This document shows positions 51,230 to 59,562 of a DNA stretch of 64,000 nucleotides, piece after piece (within the stretch, counting starts at the first letter, position 1; every line of letters starts with the position of its first letter). A program made the position numbers and the translations under genes. The DNA is from Verrucomicrobiota bacterium. GTDB taxonomy: Bacteria > Verrucomicrobiota > Verrucomicrobiia > Limisphaerales > J093. The stretch spans positions 1 to 64,000 of the forward strand of contig JAKQDD010000033.1 in the NCBI GenBank assembly GCA_029556615.1. The letters run 5' to 3'. The notes under the pieces were generated by a model. The model searched no databases. It saw only the letters and a program-made list of their open reading frames with translations, and was not told the DNA's origin.

Positions 51230-52981
51230 CTAATGCCGCTGGGTCGTATTCGCCAGTGCTTCTCCGTAGTTCTTGATCGCCGCCGGCTCGCCAAACCGCT
51301 TCAAATAGTCCGCATCAATCCAGACCGCGAAGGTCGTCATGTGTCGGATCCCCATTTCAGTGTAGGTCTCGGCATCGTCTGCCAGAACGCGCTCGTCCCA
51401 TGGCAATTCAACCGCCGGGCGCTTCCATTGAGAAAAGCGCGAGACGTCCAGCCAGTATTCCAGCACCTGCGCTGTGGCCCTCGGAAACACCGCCAGGTTC
51501 GCGCTCAAGGCAGACAGCGCGTCCTTTGCTTCCGGCCCCGTTTGCCGGGCGTAGGGCACGTCGTATCGGCGGTGAATCGGCGCAAACTCCAGGAACACCC
51601 CTGGCGCGGGCTTCACGTTCGAGGGCGGCGTGAGCGTGTTGGCGTAAGCCAGATGCGCCAGCGCTGCGCCCGGGTCGAGCTTCCGCAGTTCCCCGGCAAT
51701 CCGATTCTCCAGCAGCAATGCCTGCTCGGAGTCGGAAAACCCACCACAACGGGGACAGCGGCACCATGGCAACCCATCATCGCCCCAAAAGAAGTAACGG
51801 TTTGTGGTCGGCCGTAGACGACGCGCCAGCCGCAGCGCATTCGCGGCCACGATCTCGAGCGCGAGCTCGGAGCTCACACAGAGGTTCGCGTCCGGCGTCC
51901 GCTTCCCCTGCTCGTCCATCCGAAACCACTCAGGGTGCCGGCCAAACAAATGACGCGGAAGCAAGTCTCGCATGGCGTGCAGCTCGTATTCCACATGCAG
52001 ACCGAGCCGCGCGCACTCGTCCAAGAACTCCTGCCCGCGCGCCGACTCGATGAAGCTGGCCACAGTCTCCGTCGACGTGCCGTGATGCAGCGCAATGGTC
52101 GTCAGCCCAGCCCGGGCCGCACGCGCCGGCCAATCCGCATCCGGCACATCCTCCGGCACCAGCACAACACCGCGCGTCCGGAATGCCTCCGGGCCCGCCG
52201 GCTCCGCGTCCGGCAGAGGCCAATCGGCAAACGCCGAGGGAACGTGAAAATCCGGCGTGACCGTGTCCGGCTTCACTCGGCTCATCCAGTTCTCGTCGGC
52301 AGCGCCGAGCACGCCCTTGCGAAACGCGGCTCGAAACAGGCCCACGCGCACGCTTGCTCCCGGTGAAATCCGCCGGCCCAGCAGCTGGCTGAGGCTCTGC
52401 AGCGGAATGGCAGCCTCGACCGTATATCCGCGCGTACCGATTCTCCCGGCGGTGCGAAGCCCCGGACAATTCCAGCTACTGTCAAATTGCCGATAAGAGC
52501 TGGCAGCGTAGTCGTGCACCCGGCCAAGAGGATCGATCTCGACGCAGAAATAGCGGTCCAGAGCAGCGTCCCGAGCAAAGAAGATCTCCACCCGGTCTTC
52601 CTGGTCGACACTCGATTCTCCGGCAAATTCTTCCGCCAGCACGATATCCGCATCCTCCACCTCGAACGCAAACCAAAGCCGCTCGCTGTCGACAAGGGCC
52701 CGGAACTGAGTCGCCGGCGGCGTCCGTTTCGACCACGGGCACACGAACCCGGTCAGCTTCTCTGCCTTGCTCCACGCGGGCTCGAGCAACTGCCCGTCAA
52801 CCTGGATCGGCAGCAGTGCGGGGGTGCGTGAGACCTCCGCCGGGCCGGGGGCTGGGGCAGAGGCAACCGCTGGCTGCCTCGCGCTGCCGGCCGCGGCGTC
52901 CAAGCCGAAATGCACCCCCCCGAGAACCAGCCAGACCCCCACACCCCAACCGAACCGGATGATCCTTCGTTTTGTTCGCAT
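51230..52981 (-). CDS. Exported CBM9-like plus DUF4838-like glycan-active protein
   Basis: 583 residues from the ATG at 52979-52981; the longer ORF translates a dispersed repeat and is rejected. An N-terminal anchor 'FGWGVGVWLVLGGVHFGLDA' is present. Residues ~50-240 match a carbohydrate-binding family 9/DOMON-type domain: 'VDGQLLEPAWSKAEKLTGFV', 'DQEDRVEIFFARDAALDRYF', 'RGYTVEAAIPLQSLSQLLG'. The second part is a barrel with the DUF4838 cysteine cluster 'PWCRCPRCGGFSDSEQALLL' and 'FLEFAPIHRRYDVPYA'. DUF4838 proteins are linked to uronic-acid or glycan degradation. It probably acts in the periplasm; the substrate is unknown. Confidence 0.7.
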   Translation of the reverse strand: MRTKRRIIRFGWGVGVWLVLGGVHFGLDAAAGSARQPAVASAPAPGPAEVSRTPALLPIQVDGQLLEPAWSKAEKLTGFVCPWSKRTPPATQFRALVDSERLWFAFEVEDADIVLAEEFAGESSVDQEDRVEIFFARDAALDRYFCVEIDPLGRVHDYAASSYRQFDSSWNCPGLRTAGRIGTRGYTVEAAIPLQSLSQLLGRRISPGASVRVGLFRAAFRKGVLGAADENWMSRVKPDTVTPDFHVPSAFADWPLPDAEPAGPEAFRTRGVVLVPEDVPDADWPARAARAGLTTIALHHGTSTETVASFIESARGQEFLDECARLGLHVEYELHAMRDLLPRHLFGRHPEWFRMDEQGKRTPDANLCVSSELALEIVAANALRLARRLRPTTNRYFFWGDDGLPWCRCPRCGGFSDSEQALLLENRIAGELRKLDPGAALAHLAYANTLTPPSNVKPAPGVFLEFAPIHRRYDVPYARQTGPEAKDALSALSANLAVFPRATAQVLEYWLDVSRFSQWKRPAVELPWDERVLADDAETYTEMGIRHMTTFAVWIDADYLKRFGEPAAIKNYGEALANTTQRH

Positions 52982-53175
52982 AGAGCCCAATAGAGTCCTC
53001 GACTTGTGGAATATGGGGTCAACAGGGCAAGTTTGGCCCCTGCGGTTCCAGGCCATCCCTCCTTCCGTCGAGGACTCTACATTAGCGAGGCGCGGAAGAG
53101 AGGGTCCGGAAAGGCAGGGAGGCTTCATGGGATCGCGGACTTCGTTAGGTCTGAGGCGGCGCCTCGCTAGGAGGT
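52982..53175. repeat. Second copy of the 190-bp dispersed repeat (inverted)
   Basis: On the plus strand it runs from AGAGTCCTCGACTTGTGGAA to CTGAGGCGGCGCCTCGCTAG. It is the inverted counterpart of 25849-26041. It fills the space upstream of the CBM9/DUF4838 gene. The palindromic end, followed by GGAGGTC, looks like a leader with a ribosome-binding site for a plus-strand gene, but no gene starts there; the next plausible one begins at 53385. Confidence 0.8.
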
Positions 53176-53384
53176 CTCACGGCGTGTCATATCGAATCGC
53201 ATGTCCCGTCGTCAATCGGTAATCAAGACTGCCTCCAGGCCGGCCCGCACCTGGCCGTGCTCGTCGAACTGCCAGCGCGGACACCGGGCCGCTTGCAGCC
53301 GTGCCTTCCGCCATGCCGCCAACCGGCCGGAAGCCGGCTGTTTGTGTGCGTAGACTACGAATTCTCCGCTCCAGGCTTCTCAAG

Positions 53385-53657
53385 ATGGCAGCCCTGGAAT
53401 ACCCTTCGCGCATGGACCGCTTTGAGAGAATTGCCACGCTCGATGACGAAGTCCAGGCAGAGGCCCTCGATGCCCTGCTCTCGGGCCAGAACATTCCCCA
53501 TGTCATGGCTTGCTACCACGACACCGCGTTGGATGGGATCTTCCAGGGATCACGAGGCTGGGGGCATGTTGAAGCACCCGCGGCCTTCAAGGCCCAGATC
53601 CTGGCGATCTTGGCGGACCTCAAGAACACACCATCCCCTTCCCCGCCTGATGAGTGA
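53385..53657 (+). CDS. Small DUF2007-like protein
   Basis: About 81-90 residues (ATG at 53412, or 53385 in frame). The core 'MDRFERIATLDDEVQAEALD' and 'ALLSGQNIPHVMACYHDTAL' resembles DUF2007, a ferredoxin-like fold annotated as a putative prokaryotic signal-transducing domain: 'v.tf.d..eAe.l...Le...Ip'. Its stop overlaps by 8 bp the start of a Tat-signal reading frame at 53650, of which only the head survives. At 11225-11336 the same flanks occur with this gene removed. Function unknown. Confidence 0.6.
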   Translation: MAALEYPSRMDRFERIATLDDEVQAEALDALLSGQNIPHVMACYHDTALDGIFQGSRGWGHVEAPAAFKAQILAILADLKNTPSPSPPDE

Positions 53658-53730
53658 CCACCCGGGTTTCCTCACGCCGTCGACACGGCGTGAGTTCAAC
53701 AGCAGGCTGTCGCCCTTGCCGCGATGTCCA
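53650..53730 (+). pseudogene. Tat-signal head of a lost exported gene
   Basis: From the ATG at 53650 the frame reads 'MSDHPGFLTPSTRREFNSRL', nearly the same as the start of the Tat phosphoesterase gene at 11288 ('MNDRPYSLTLSTRREFIRRL'). After about 20 residues the sequence diverges into an unrelated methyltransferase relic in another frame. I infer that this locus once carried a related Tat-exported gene coupled to the DUF2007-like gene. Confidence 0.55.
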
Positions 53731-53789
53731 CAGACAGTCGGTTCTGCGGGTGCGCGGATTCCGGTTCAGCCGTCGCCTGGATCGGCAGG

Positions 53790-54105
53790 GGCGAAAGGTC
53801 GTGTCCTCCGCTCCCGCGGAGACGGCCCCTGCAACCAAGCCCAAGCAGGCCACGCGCCAGCCAGACAACGTCTACGTCCCCACCCCGCAGTTCATCGTCG
53901 ACACAATGCTCGAGATGGCCGAAGTGAAGAGAGGCAACGTGGTTTAGGACTTGAGATGCGGCGACGGTCGGATCGTCGTCACCGCCGCCAAGAAGTGCGG
54001 CGTGAAGACAGTCGGCTTCGACATCAACCCCGAGCGAGTCAGCGAGTCGATCGCCAACGTCAAGTCCAACCGGGTCGAACACCTCGTCTCTGTGTCTCTG
54101 TGTTG
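53790..54105 (+). pseudogene. SAM-dependent methyltransferase fragment with in-frame stop
   Basis: The frame reads 'DNVYVPTPQFIVDTMLEMAE', then 'VKRGNVV*DLRCGDGRIVVT', 'AAKKCGVKTVGFDINPERVS'. In class I methyltransferases the SAM-binding motif I is V-x-D-L-G-C-G-D-G; here the codon before DL is TAG (53944-53946), probably from TAT, and Gly is replaced by Arg. The sequence stops being recognisable after 'VKSNRVEHLVS'. Exported methyltransferases of this type often follow a signal peptide. Clearly inactive as it stands. Confidence 0.75.
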
Positions 54106-54482
54106 AAGACCCTTCGATGACCGTCGCCGCCGAGCAATTCGTAATGCGCCTTGGCCATCGGCGAGGTCCTTCTCGAAGTCGCTCAGCCGCGTCGGGCACG
54201 AGCAGCCCCGACGTGACGCCGTGGCGCTCGGCGACGCCGCGCTCGGCCTGACCGGCGTCTATTACCCCGAGGGACGTTTCTCCACAGCCCGTATGCTGGC
54301 CGCGTGGAAGTTGACTACGACCCTGGCAGCACCCTGCGCGTCGCAACCGAGCGTGAGATCCGCGTGCGGACAGGAGTCAGCGGCCCCAGAACACCTCAGG
54401 TCAAGCGCCTGAATCCCGAGACCGACGGCCTATAGAAGGGAAAGTGAAGCCCGCAACCCACTAATCCGCGATCTATCATGCC
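54106..54482 (+). other. No recognisable gene
   Basis: 377 bp between the methyltransferase relic and the next gene. One plus frame (to 54435) reads 'DYDPGSTLRVATEREIRVRT' and ends 'VKRLNPETDGL'; it could be the tail of some lost protein, but I cannot place it. No promoter, terminator or RNA structure stands out. Confidence 0.4.
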
Positions 54483-55148
54483 ATGAGGAATCTGAGCGCA
54501 ACGGTGTTGGTCGCCGCGGCGATGCTCGCGGGCGGAGGCAGAGCATCGGACCTGAAGGAACCGCGCGTGCGCGATTCAGGCATCACCGTCGCGTGCTACT
54601 ACTTCGGGCAATACCACCCGAACCATCCACGCAACCTCAAGGAGCGAGGAGGTCCGTGGAGCGAGTGGGAACTGATCAAGGCCGCCAAGCCGCGCTTCCC
54701 GGGACACGCGCAGCCGAAGGTCCCGCAGTGGGGCTACGAAGACGAGTCGGATCCGCGCGTCATGGCGAAGAAGATCGACGCAGCGGCGGACCACGGCATC
54801 GATGCGTTCATCTTCGACTGGTACCACTACGAGGACGGGCCGTTTCTCGAGCGCACGGTGAACGAGGGCTTCCTCAAGGCGAAGAACAACGGCCGCATCA
54901 AGTTCGCCTTCATGTGGGCCAACCGCGATTGGATCAAGAACCTGTTCCCCTACTCCAAGGGCGATCCACAGGTGGTCCTCTATCCGGGCAAGGTGAGCCC
55001 GGCGGGCTTTGAGCGCATCGCCGACCATCTGCTTAAGGGCTACTATCCGAACGTCTCGATCCTGATCAATCACAAGAGCGCGACGAATTACGGCATCAAT
55101 TCACTCTGGCGGCGGCAAATCACCGTCAGCACACAGCCGTCCCGGTAA
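54483..55148 (+). pseudogene. WbsX/GH99-like exported glycosidase, 3'-truncated
   Basis: 221 residues with a signal peptide ('LSATVLVAAAMLAGGGRA'). The body is the N-terminal half of a GH99-like/WbsX domain: 'ACYYFGQYHPNHPRNLKERG', 'HAQPKVPQWGYEDESDPRVM', 'DHGIDAFIFDWYHYEDGPFL' and 'IKFAFMWANRDWIKNLFPYS'. Full-length proteins have roughly 350-400 residues; similarity ends after 'NHKSATNYGINSLW' and is followed by random sequence. The catalytic C-terminal strands are missing, so activity is unlikely. Members act on mannan-type or polysaccharide glycans. Confidence 0.65.
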
Positions 55149-55158
55149 GCCAACGACC

Positions 55159-55725
55159 ATGAAGCCCTCCCTGCTACTCTTCACCGCCCTCCTGCTGGCC
55201 GCGGAGCATGCCACAGGTGCTGAAGCCGTCACCACCGCCCCCCAATGGCAGGAGACCGAACTCACCTTCACCAGCACGCGCGACGCGGCCAATCCCCACA
55301 CCGACACCGAAGCCTGGGCCGACTTCACCCACGACGACGGCACGAAGCTGCGGCGGCCGATGTTCTGGGATGGCGGACGCACGTTCCGCGTGCGGTTCGC
55401 TTCGACCAAGTCTTCAGGTACGTGGCGCTGGACCACGTCCGACCGCGATGGCGACCCCGGGTTGCGCGGACGCTCGGGTACTCTCGCGGCCGGCCCCGCC
55501 GCGTCGGAACCTCCTACGATCTTCATGCGCCATGGGTTCTGGAGCATTCCGCCGGGCGGCCGGAATCTGGTTCATGCCGAAGGCCTCGTGGTGGCGGAGG
55601 ACAAACAGCCGACCCAGTTGCACGAAGGCCCGATGGCGGTGCTGGAGCGCATGGCCCTCGGAGACAAAGCCGGTCTGATGGGAGGCATCGCCCTGGCCCG
55701 CCGCGGTGGAATCCAACAAAGCTGA
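55159..55725 (+). pseudogene. DUF5060 N-terminal domain of a glycosidase, truncated
   Basis: 188 residues with a signal peptide ('LLLFTALLLAAEHATGAE'). The DUF5060 beta-sandwich is clear: 'WQETELTFTSTRDAANPHTD', 'TEAWADFTHDDGTKLRRPMF', 'FRVRFASTKSSGTWRWTTSD'. The start of the following domain survives as 'MRHGFWSIPPGGRNLVHAEG'. It then ends abruptly; the TIM-barrel catalytic part (DUF4038-like) is missing. A barrel-core fragment of the same type lies at 17819-18208. It is immediately upstream of deoC. Confidence 0.65.
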
Positions 55726-55749
55726 CATATACCCAACCCGAGGCACTGC

Positions 55750-56544
55750 ATGAAGCACACCTACGAACAACTGGCGAAGATGATCGATCACTCCCTCCTG
55801 CACCCAACGATGACGGATCAGGAGCTCGAGGACGGCTGCAAGCTCGCCGCGCAATACGGCGTCGCTTCCGTCTGCATCAAACCCTACGCCGTCCGACGCG
55901 CCGCCGAACTCCTCCGCGGGAGCGGGGTCAACGTCGGCGCCGTCATCGGCTTCCCGCATGGCAACTCCTGCACCGAATCCAAGCGCTACGAAACCGAACT
56001 GGCCTGCCGCGACGGCGCCGTCGAGATCGACATGGTCCTCAACATCGGCAAGGCGCTGAGCGGCGACTGGGACTACGTCGAACGCGACGTGAAGGCGGTT
56101 TGTGACGAGGCCCATCGGCGCGGCGCGAAGGTCAAGGTCATCTTCGAGAACGACTACCTGACCCAGGGCGGCGCCGGCCTGGGCAGTGACGACTTCAAGC
56201 GGAAGCTCTGCGAACTGTGCGAACGGGCCGGTGCCGATTGGGTGAAGACTTCCACCGGCTACGGTTTCGTCAAACAACCGGACGGCAACTACAATTACAA
56301 AGGCGCGACCGAGCACGATTTGGCCCTCATGCGGGCCAGCGTCTCCGCGAAGGTCCAGGTGAAGGCCGCCGGCGGCGTGCGCGATCTGGACGGCCTGATC
56401 AGGGTCCGCGACCTCGGGGCAACCCGCTGCGGCGCCACCGCCACCGCTGTCATGCTCGACGAATACCGCCGGCGCGAAGCGGCCGGGAAAGCGGGCGGTG
56501 CCGAGGATGGACGATCCGCCACCCTTGGCGCGGGAGGTTACTGA
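55750..56544 (+). CDS. deoC: Deoxyribose-phosphate aldolase
   Basis: 264 residues and complete. The Schiff-base lysine is in 'ADWVKTSTGYGF', the second active-site lysine in 'VQVKAAGGVRDLDG', and the proton-relay region in 'GAVEIDMVLNIGKALSG'; 'GFPHGNSCTESK' matches the phosphate region. It splits 2-deoxyribose-5-phosphate to glyceraldehyde-3-phosphate and acetaldehyde in the cytoplasm. GAGG precedes the ATG. An isomerase/epimerase relic follows 15 bp downstream, so it may once have been part of a sugar-catabolic operon. Confidence 0.95.
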   Translation: MKHTYEQLAKMIDHSLLHPTMTDQELEDGCKLAAQYGVASVCIKPYAVRRAAELLRGSGVNVGAVIGFPHGNSCTESKRYETELACRDGAVEIDMVLNIGKALSGDWDYVERDVKAVCDEAHRRGAKVKVIFENDYLTQGGAGLGSDDFKRKLCELCERAGADWVKTSTGYGFVKQPDGNYNYKGATEHDLALMRASVSAKVQVKAAGGVRDLDGLIRVRDLGATRCGATATAVMLDEYRRREAAGKAGGAEDGRSATLGAGGY

Positions 56545-56558
56545 ACCAGCTCAACTCC

Positions 56559-56732
56559 AAACGTGTTGATTCAACCGCTCGGCAAGGGCACCTACGACGT
56601 GGCGGGCCTGATGAAGCCGCTGCGGGAGCTGGGGTACCTGGCCCCGTTGGCTTTCAGGGCTACGGCATCAAGGGAGACTCGCGGGGAATCCTGAGCCAGA
56701 CCATGAATGCTTGGCGCGCCATGAGGCCTTGA
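56559..56732 (+). pseudogene. Sugar phosphate isomerase/epimerase, 3' fragment with frameshift
   Basis: One frame gives 'VLIQPLGKGTYDVAGLMKPL' and a second continues 'GPVGFQGYGIKGDSRGILSQ' and 'TMNAWRAMRP', the usual C-terminus of the xylose-isomerase-like TIM-barrel family. Adding one G in TACCTGGCCCC (near 56636-56643) joins the two. The first ~200 residues are absent. It is a relic directly downstream of deoC. Confidence 0.6.
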
Positions 56733-56753
56733 AAGCGGGAAAAGTCGGTCAAG

Positions 56754-56794
56754 TTTCTTGAAATCATGGATTTTCGCTCCATAGTTTCAAGAAA
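56754..56794 (+). promoter_or_regulatory. Inverted repeat overlapping the start of the DUF4143 gene
   Basis: Arms TTTCTTGAAATCATGGA (56754-56770) and TCCATAGTTTCAAGAAA (56778-56794) pair with two mismatches around a 7-nt loop, TTTTCGC. The right arm ends on the A of the ATG, so the hairpin would hide the translation start, or as DNA it would be an operator for a dimeric regulator. This AT-rich block stands out in GC-rich surroundings. Confidence 0.55.
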
Positions 56795-57948
56795 TGCATG
56801 CGACAAAGATCCTCCGCCCCGCTCGCCTGGCGGAGTTGCGATCCGCCCTTGATCGTGCGCCGATTGTGGCCTTGCTGGGCGCCCGCCAATGCGGCAAGAC
56901 CACGCTCGCCCGCGGATTGGTGGGCGACACGACGCAGTTCTACGATCTCGAAAGCTCGACCGACCGGCAAGCACTGGCGGCCGCGCCGGAACGTACGCTG
57001 GCGGCCATGCGCGGTTTGGTGATCCTGGATGAAGCGCAGACAATGCCGGAGCTTCTGCCTGTGCTCCGTGTGCTGGCCGATCGACCGGACCTGCCCGCCC
57101 GGTTCCTTCTCCTGGGCAGCGCTTCCCCGGACTTGATTCGCGGTGCGTCGGAGACGCTGGCGGGACGGGTAGCGTTTGTCTATCTGACCGGTTTCGATGT
57201 GGCTGAGGTGGGGGCGGAAGCGATGCAGGAACGATGGTACCGCGGCGGATTCCCGCGGTCATTCCTCGCGCGGGATGACACGGCCAGTTACGCCTGGCGG
57301 CAGGAGTTCATCGAGACGTTTCTGACGCGCGACGCGGCCAGGTTTGGCATTACGCTGGCGCCGGAGGGTCTGCGGCGGTTCTGGACCATGCTGGCGCATG
57401 TGCATGGAGGGATCCTGAACGCGGCAGAACTGGGGCGGGCCGTATCGCTGGACCAGAAGACGGCCAGCCGCTATGTGGACATTCTGGCGGGCGCGTTCCT
57501 GGTGCGCCGGCTGCCCGCGTGGTTCGAGAATGTCGGCAAGCGAGTCGTCAAGGCACCGAAGCTCTATCTGCGGGACACCGGTTTGCTCCACGCGTTGTTG
57601 GGGCTGCGCCAAGGAACCGAAGTGCTGTCGCATCCCCGCTTTGGGGCATCGTGGGAGGGCTTCGCCTTGGAGCAGACCATCCGTTTCCTGGAGGCGGAAC
57701 GAGAGGCCTACTTCTGGGCCACGCACGGGGGCGCCGAACTGGACCTGCTGGTCGTCCGCGGGGGCCGACACTATGGCTTCGAGTTCAAGTACGCCGACGC
57801 TCCCAGCACCAGCAAGTCCATGCGCGTGGCGCTCGCCGATCTTCGTCTCGAGACTCTCTTCGTGATTTACCCCGGCCGACGACGGTTCGATCTGGATGAT
57901 CAGATCACGGTGCTGCCGCTGGCGGACCTCGCTCAGCTCCGACTCTAA
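56794..57948 (+). CDS. DUF4143 AAA-type ATPase, complete
   Basis: 384 residues. Walker A 'VALLGARQCGKTTLARGL', Walker B 'GLVILDEAQTMPELLPVL', sensor 'FLLLGSASPDLIRGASETLA', a DUF4143 middle domain 'RRFWTMLAHVHGGILNAAEL' with a winged-helix feel, and a C-terminal PD-(D/E)XK-like core 'GGAELDLLVVRGGRHYGFEF' + 'KYADAP'. These ATPases are common in mobile and accessory DNA and are thought to be NTPases with toxin-like or defence roles; the function is not established. A hairpin covers its start codon. A degraded relative lies at 42845-43770. Confidence 0.88.
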   Translation: MHATKILRPARLAELRSALDRAPIVALLGARQCGKTTLARGLVGDTTQFYDLESSTDRQALAAAPERTLAAMRGLVILDEAQTMPELLPVLRVLADRPDLPARFLLLGSASPDLIRGASETLAGRVAFVYLTGFDVAEVGAEAMQERWYRGGFPRSFLARDDTASYAWRQEFIETFLTRDAARFGITLAPEGLRRFWTMLAHVHGGILNAAELGRAVSLDQKTASRYVDILAGAFLVRRLPAWFENVGKRVVKAPKLYLRDTGLLHALLGLRQGTEVLSHPRFGASWEGFALEQTIRFLEAEREAYFWATHGGAELDLLVVRGGRHYGFEFKYADAPSTSKSMRVALADLRLETLFVIYPGRRRFDLDDQITVLPLADLAQLRL

Positions 57949-58073
57949 ACCGGAGCCACCGCCGGTCGCACGGACTCCCGGGTCCTTTCAGTAAGGTTTT
58001 TCCTCACTTCAACGTCCTGACTTTCCAGCAATGGGCCATCCCGATCGAGTGGGATGAGGTCTATTGTGTAGAC

Positions 58074-58430
58074 ATGACCCTGAAGATCTCGAACACCCTG
58101 AACAACGGCGATGAGGTGGCGCACACTCTGGTCAAGGTGAGCGCCGGCAGCGGCCAGGCCGAGGCGACCTCCAACACCCAGACCGGCGAACTGATCTTCG
58201 AGGTCAGCGCCGGCGTGGGCGTCATTGGCATCGAGGCGCGCGGCCACTGGGCGATCACCCACGCGGCCGATGGGCCTTTCTTCGGCAAGGCGGCGACGCA
58301 GAGCGACGGGAAGGTCCTGGCCTGCTTCGACGCCAGCGGACTGCCGGTCGGCGAAGACCGCGTCGGGCTCAGCCTGCCCGTCGGGCCTATTTCGTCCAGA
58401 ATGCGTCACTTCGTTGGATCTGGTCGATGA
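58074..58430 (+). CDS. Unrecognised protein, possibly a fragment
   Basis: 118 residues; the open frame extends upstream to about 57985 ('VFPHFNVLTFQQWAIPIEWD') without a start. The sequence 'DMTLKISNTLNNGDEVAHTL' and 'GELIFEVSAGVGVIGIEARG' looks like a beta-rich domain, and the final residues become arginine-rich. I do not recognise a family. Compositionally it is protein-like (few rare residues, alternating strands). Might be part of a lost larger gene. Confidence 0.35.
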   Translation: MTLKISNTLNNGDEVAHTLVKVSAGSGQAEATSNTQTGELIFEVSAGVGVIGIEARGHWAITHAADGPFFGKAATQSDGKVLACFDASGLPVGEDRVGLSLPVGPISSRMRHFVGSGR

Positions 58431-58557
58431 CAACGCGGATCGTCGGGCGCCGGAGGCTCCTTCGAACGGAGCCGCTTGACGCATCGGCACAGCGGCCTGC
58501 CATGGTATCGAACGGCTTCTCCGGTGGCCGCGGCGACCGAATCGCGACCCTCGGCAT

Positions 58558-59454
58558 TCAGAAATCAACTTCGATGCGGGTCTCGAACACGCTGAGGTGG
58601 CCTTCGGGAGAGCGACCGCTGACGTCGGCGAAGAGGCCGTGCCGCCAGGTCGCCCGCCCGTCCAAGACCGGTCGGCCGATTTGCAGCCCGGCATTCACCC
58701 CCGGAGCCAGGGCCTGCAGCGCCGCTGCCGGTTCCATGAATGGGATGTCGCGGCTGCTGGTAATCACGTCCAGACCCATCGGCGCCTGGTATTGGCCGGC
58801 GCGAAGTTCGCCAATCAGCGGGATGTCCCGAAACGACAGGTAACTCTCCTCAATATAGAACTGATTGGGAATGTAGCCGACCTCCAGTTGGTAAGAGACC
58901 GGCAAGACCAGCAGACAGTCACCCTTGGCATAGAGACGCGCGCGCCGCAACTCGACGCCCGCATCGAAGCCGCGAAACTCGTTGCCGGTGACAAACGCGG
59001 CCCCGTCGAGCGCGAACTTGGCGCCGACCTTCCCGCTCATTTTCAGTTCTTCGAGATGGAAGACGGGCGAGGCGTTGGTCCCGGCCACCCGCGCGCGAAC
59101 CTCCGCCCACGGATCCGCAAGTTGCGTCTTGCGCGAGAGCCCGAGGTGCAGCCCGTCCCAGCCCGCCCACGAGGATCGCCATTCGAATGACGAGGTCTTG
59201 GGGATGGCAGCGCTGGCCGCGGCGAGTTCAGGCGCCACATGGGTGTGCACCGTGATGCACGCCTGCTGTGTGAGCGGCTGAGGGTTCTCCTGAGCCGGCG
59301 CCACGGCGCGGGCCGGTTCCGGTTCCGTGCCGACTTGGGGCTGGGCCGCCAGGAGGCATGGCTGCGACACCGCCTCGCCGCAGAAAACGAGAAAGAGGGC
59401 CAGCGAGGCGCGCCTCAGACGAATCCCACTCGTCAGCCTCATGAATCGGTTCAA
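58558..59454 (-). pseudogene. OprP/O-type porin with probable internal deletion
   Basis: 298 residues with a signal peptide ('RRASLALFLVFCGEAVSQP'). From residue ~140 it follows phosphate-selective porin O/P: 'GVELRRARLYAKGDCLLVLP', 'YQLEVGYIPNQFYIEESYLS', 'LRAGQYQAPMGLDVITSSRD', 'GLQIGRPVLDGRATWRHGLF'. Family members have about 400-500 residues. Here the middle jumps to 'SVFETRIEVDF', a typical last outer-membrane strand ending in Phe, so 100-200 residues of barrel seem missing. A full 16-strand pore cannot form. The palindromic element lies inside the coding start (59402-59420). Confidence 0.6.
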
Positions 59455-59562
59455 TGTCTCGCCTCGGTTTCCTCCCGCCCCCCCGGCCTGCGTGCCAACC
59501 TCTGGGGGGATTCCCGTGTTGCGATCCTCCAGGACCGTGAGCCCGAGAGGCTCGAGCGAATC

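Noticed and set aside
52982-53128. Extended N-terminus of the CBM9/DUF4838 gene
   Set aside because: It is a translation of the dispersed 190-bp repeat, also read in other frames at 25.9 kb.
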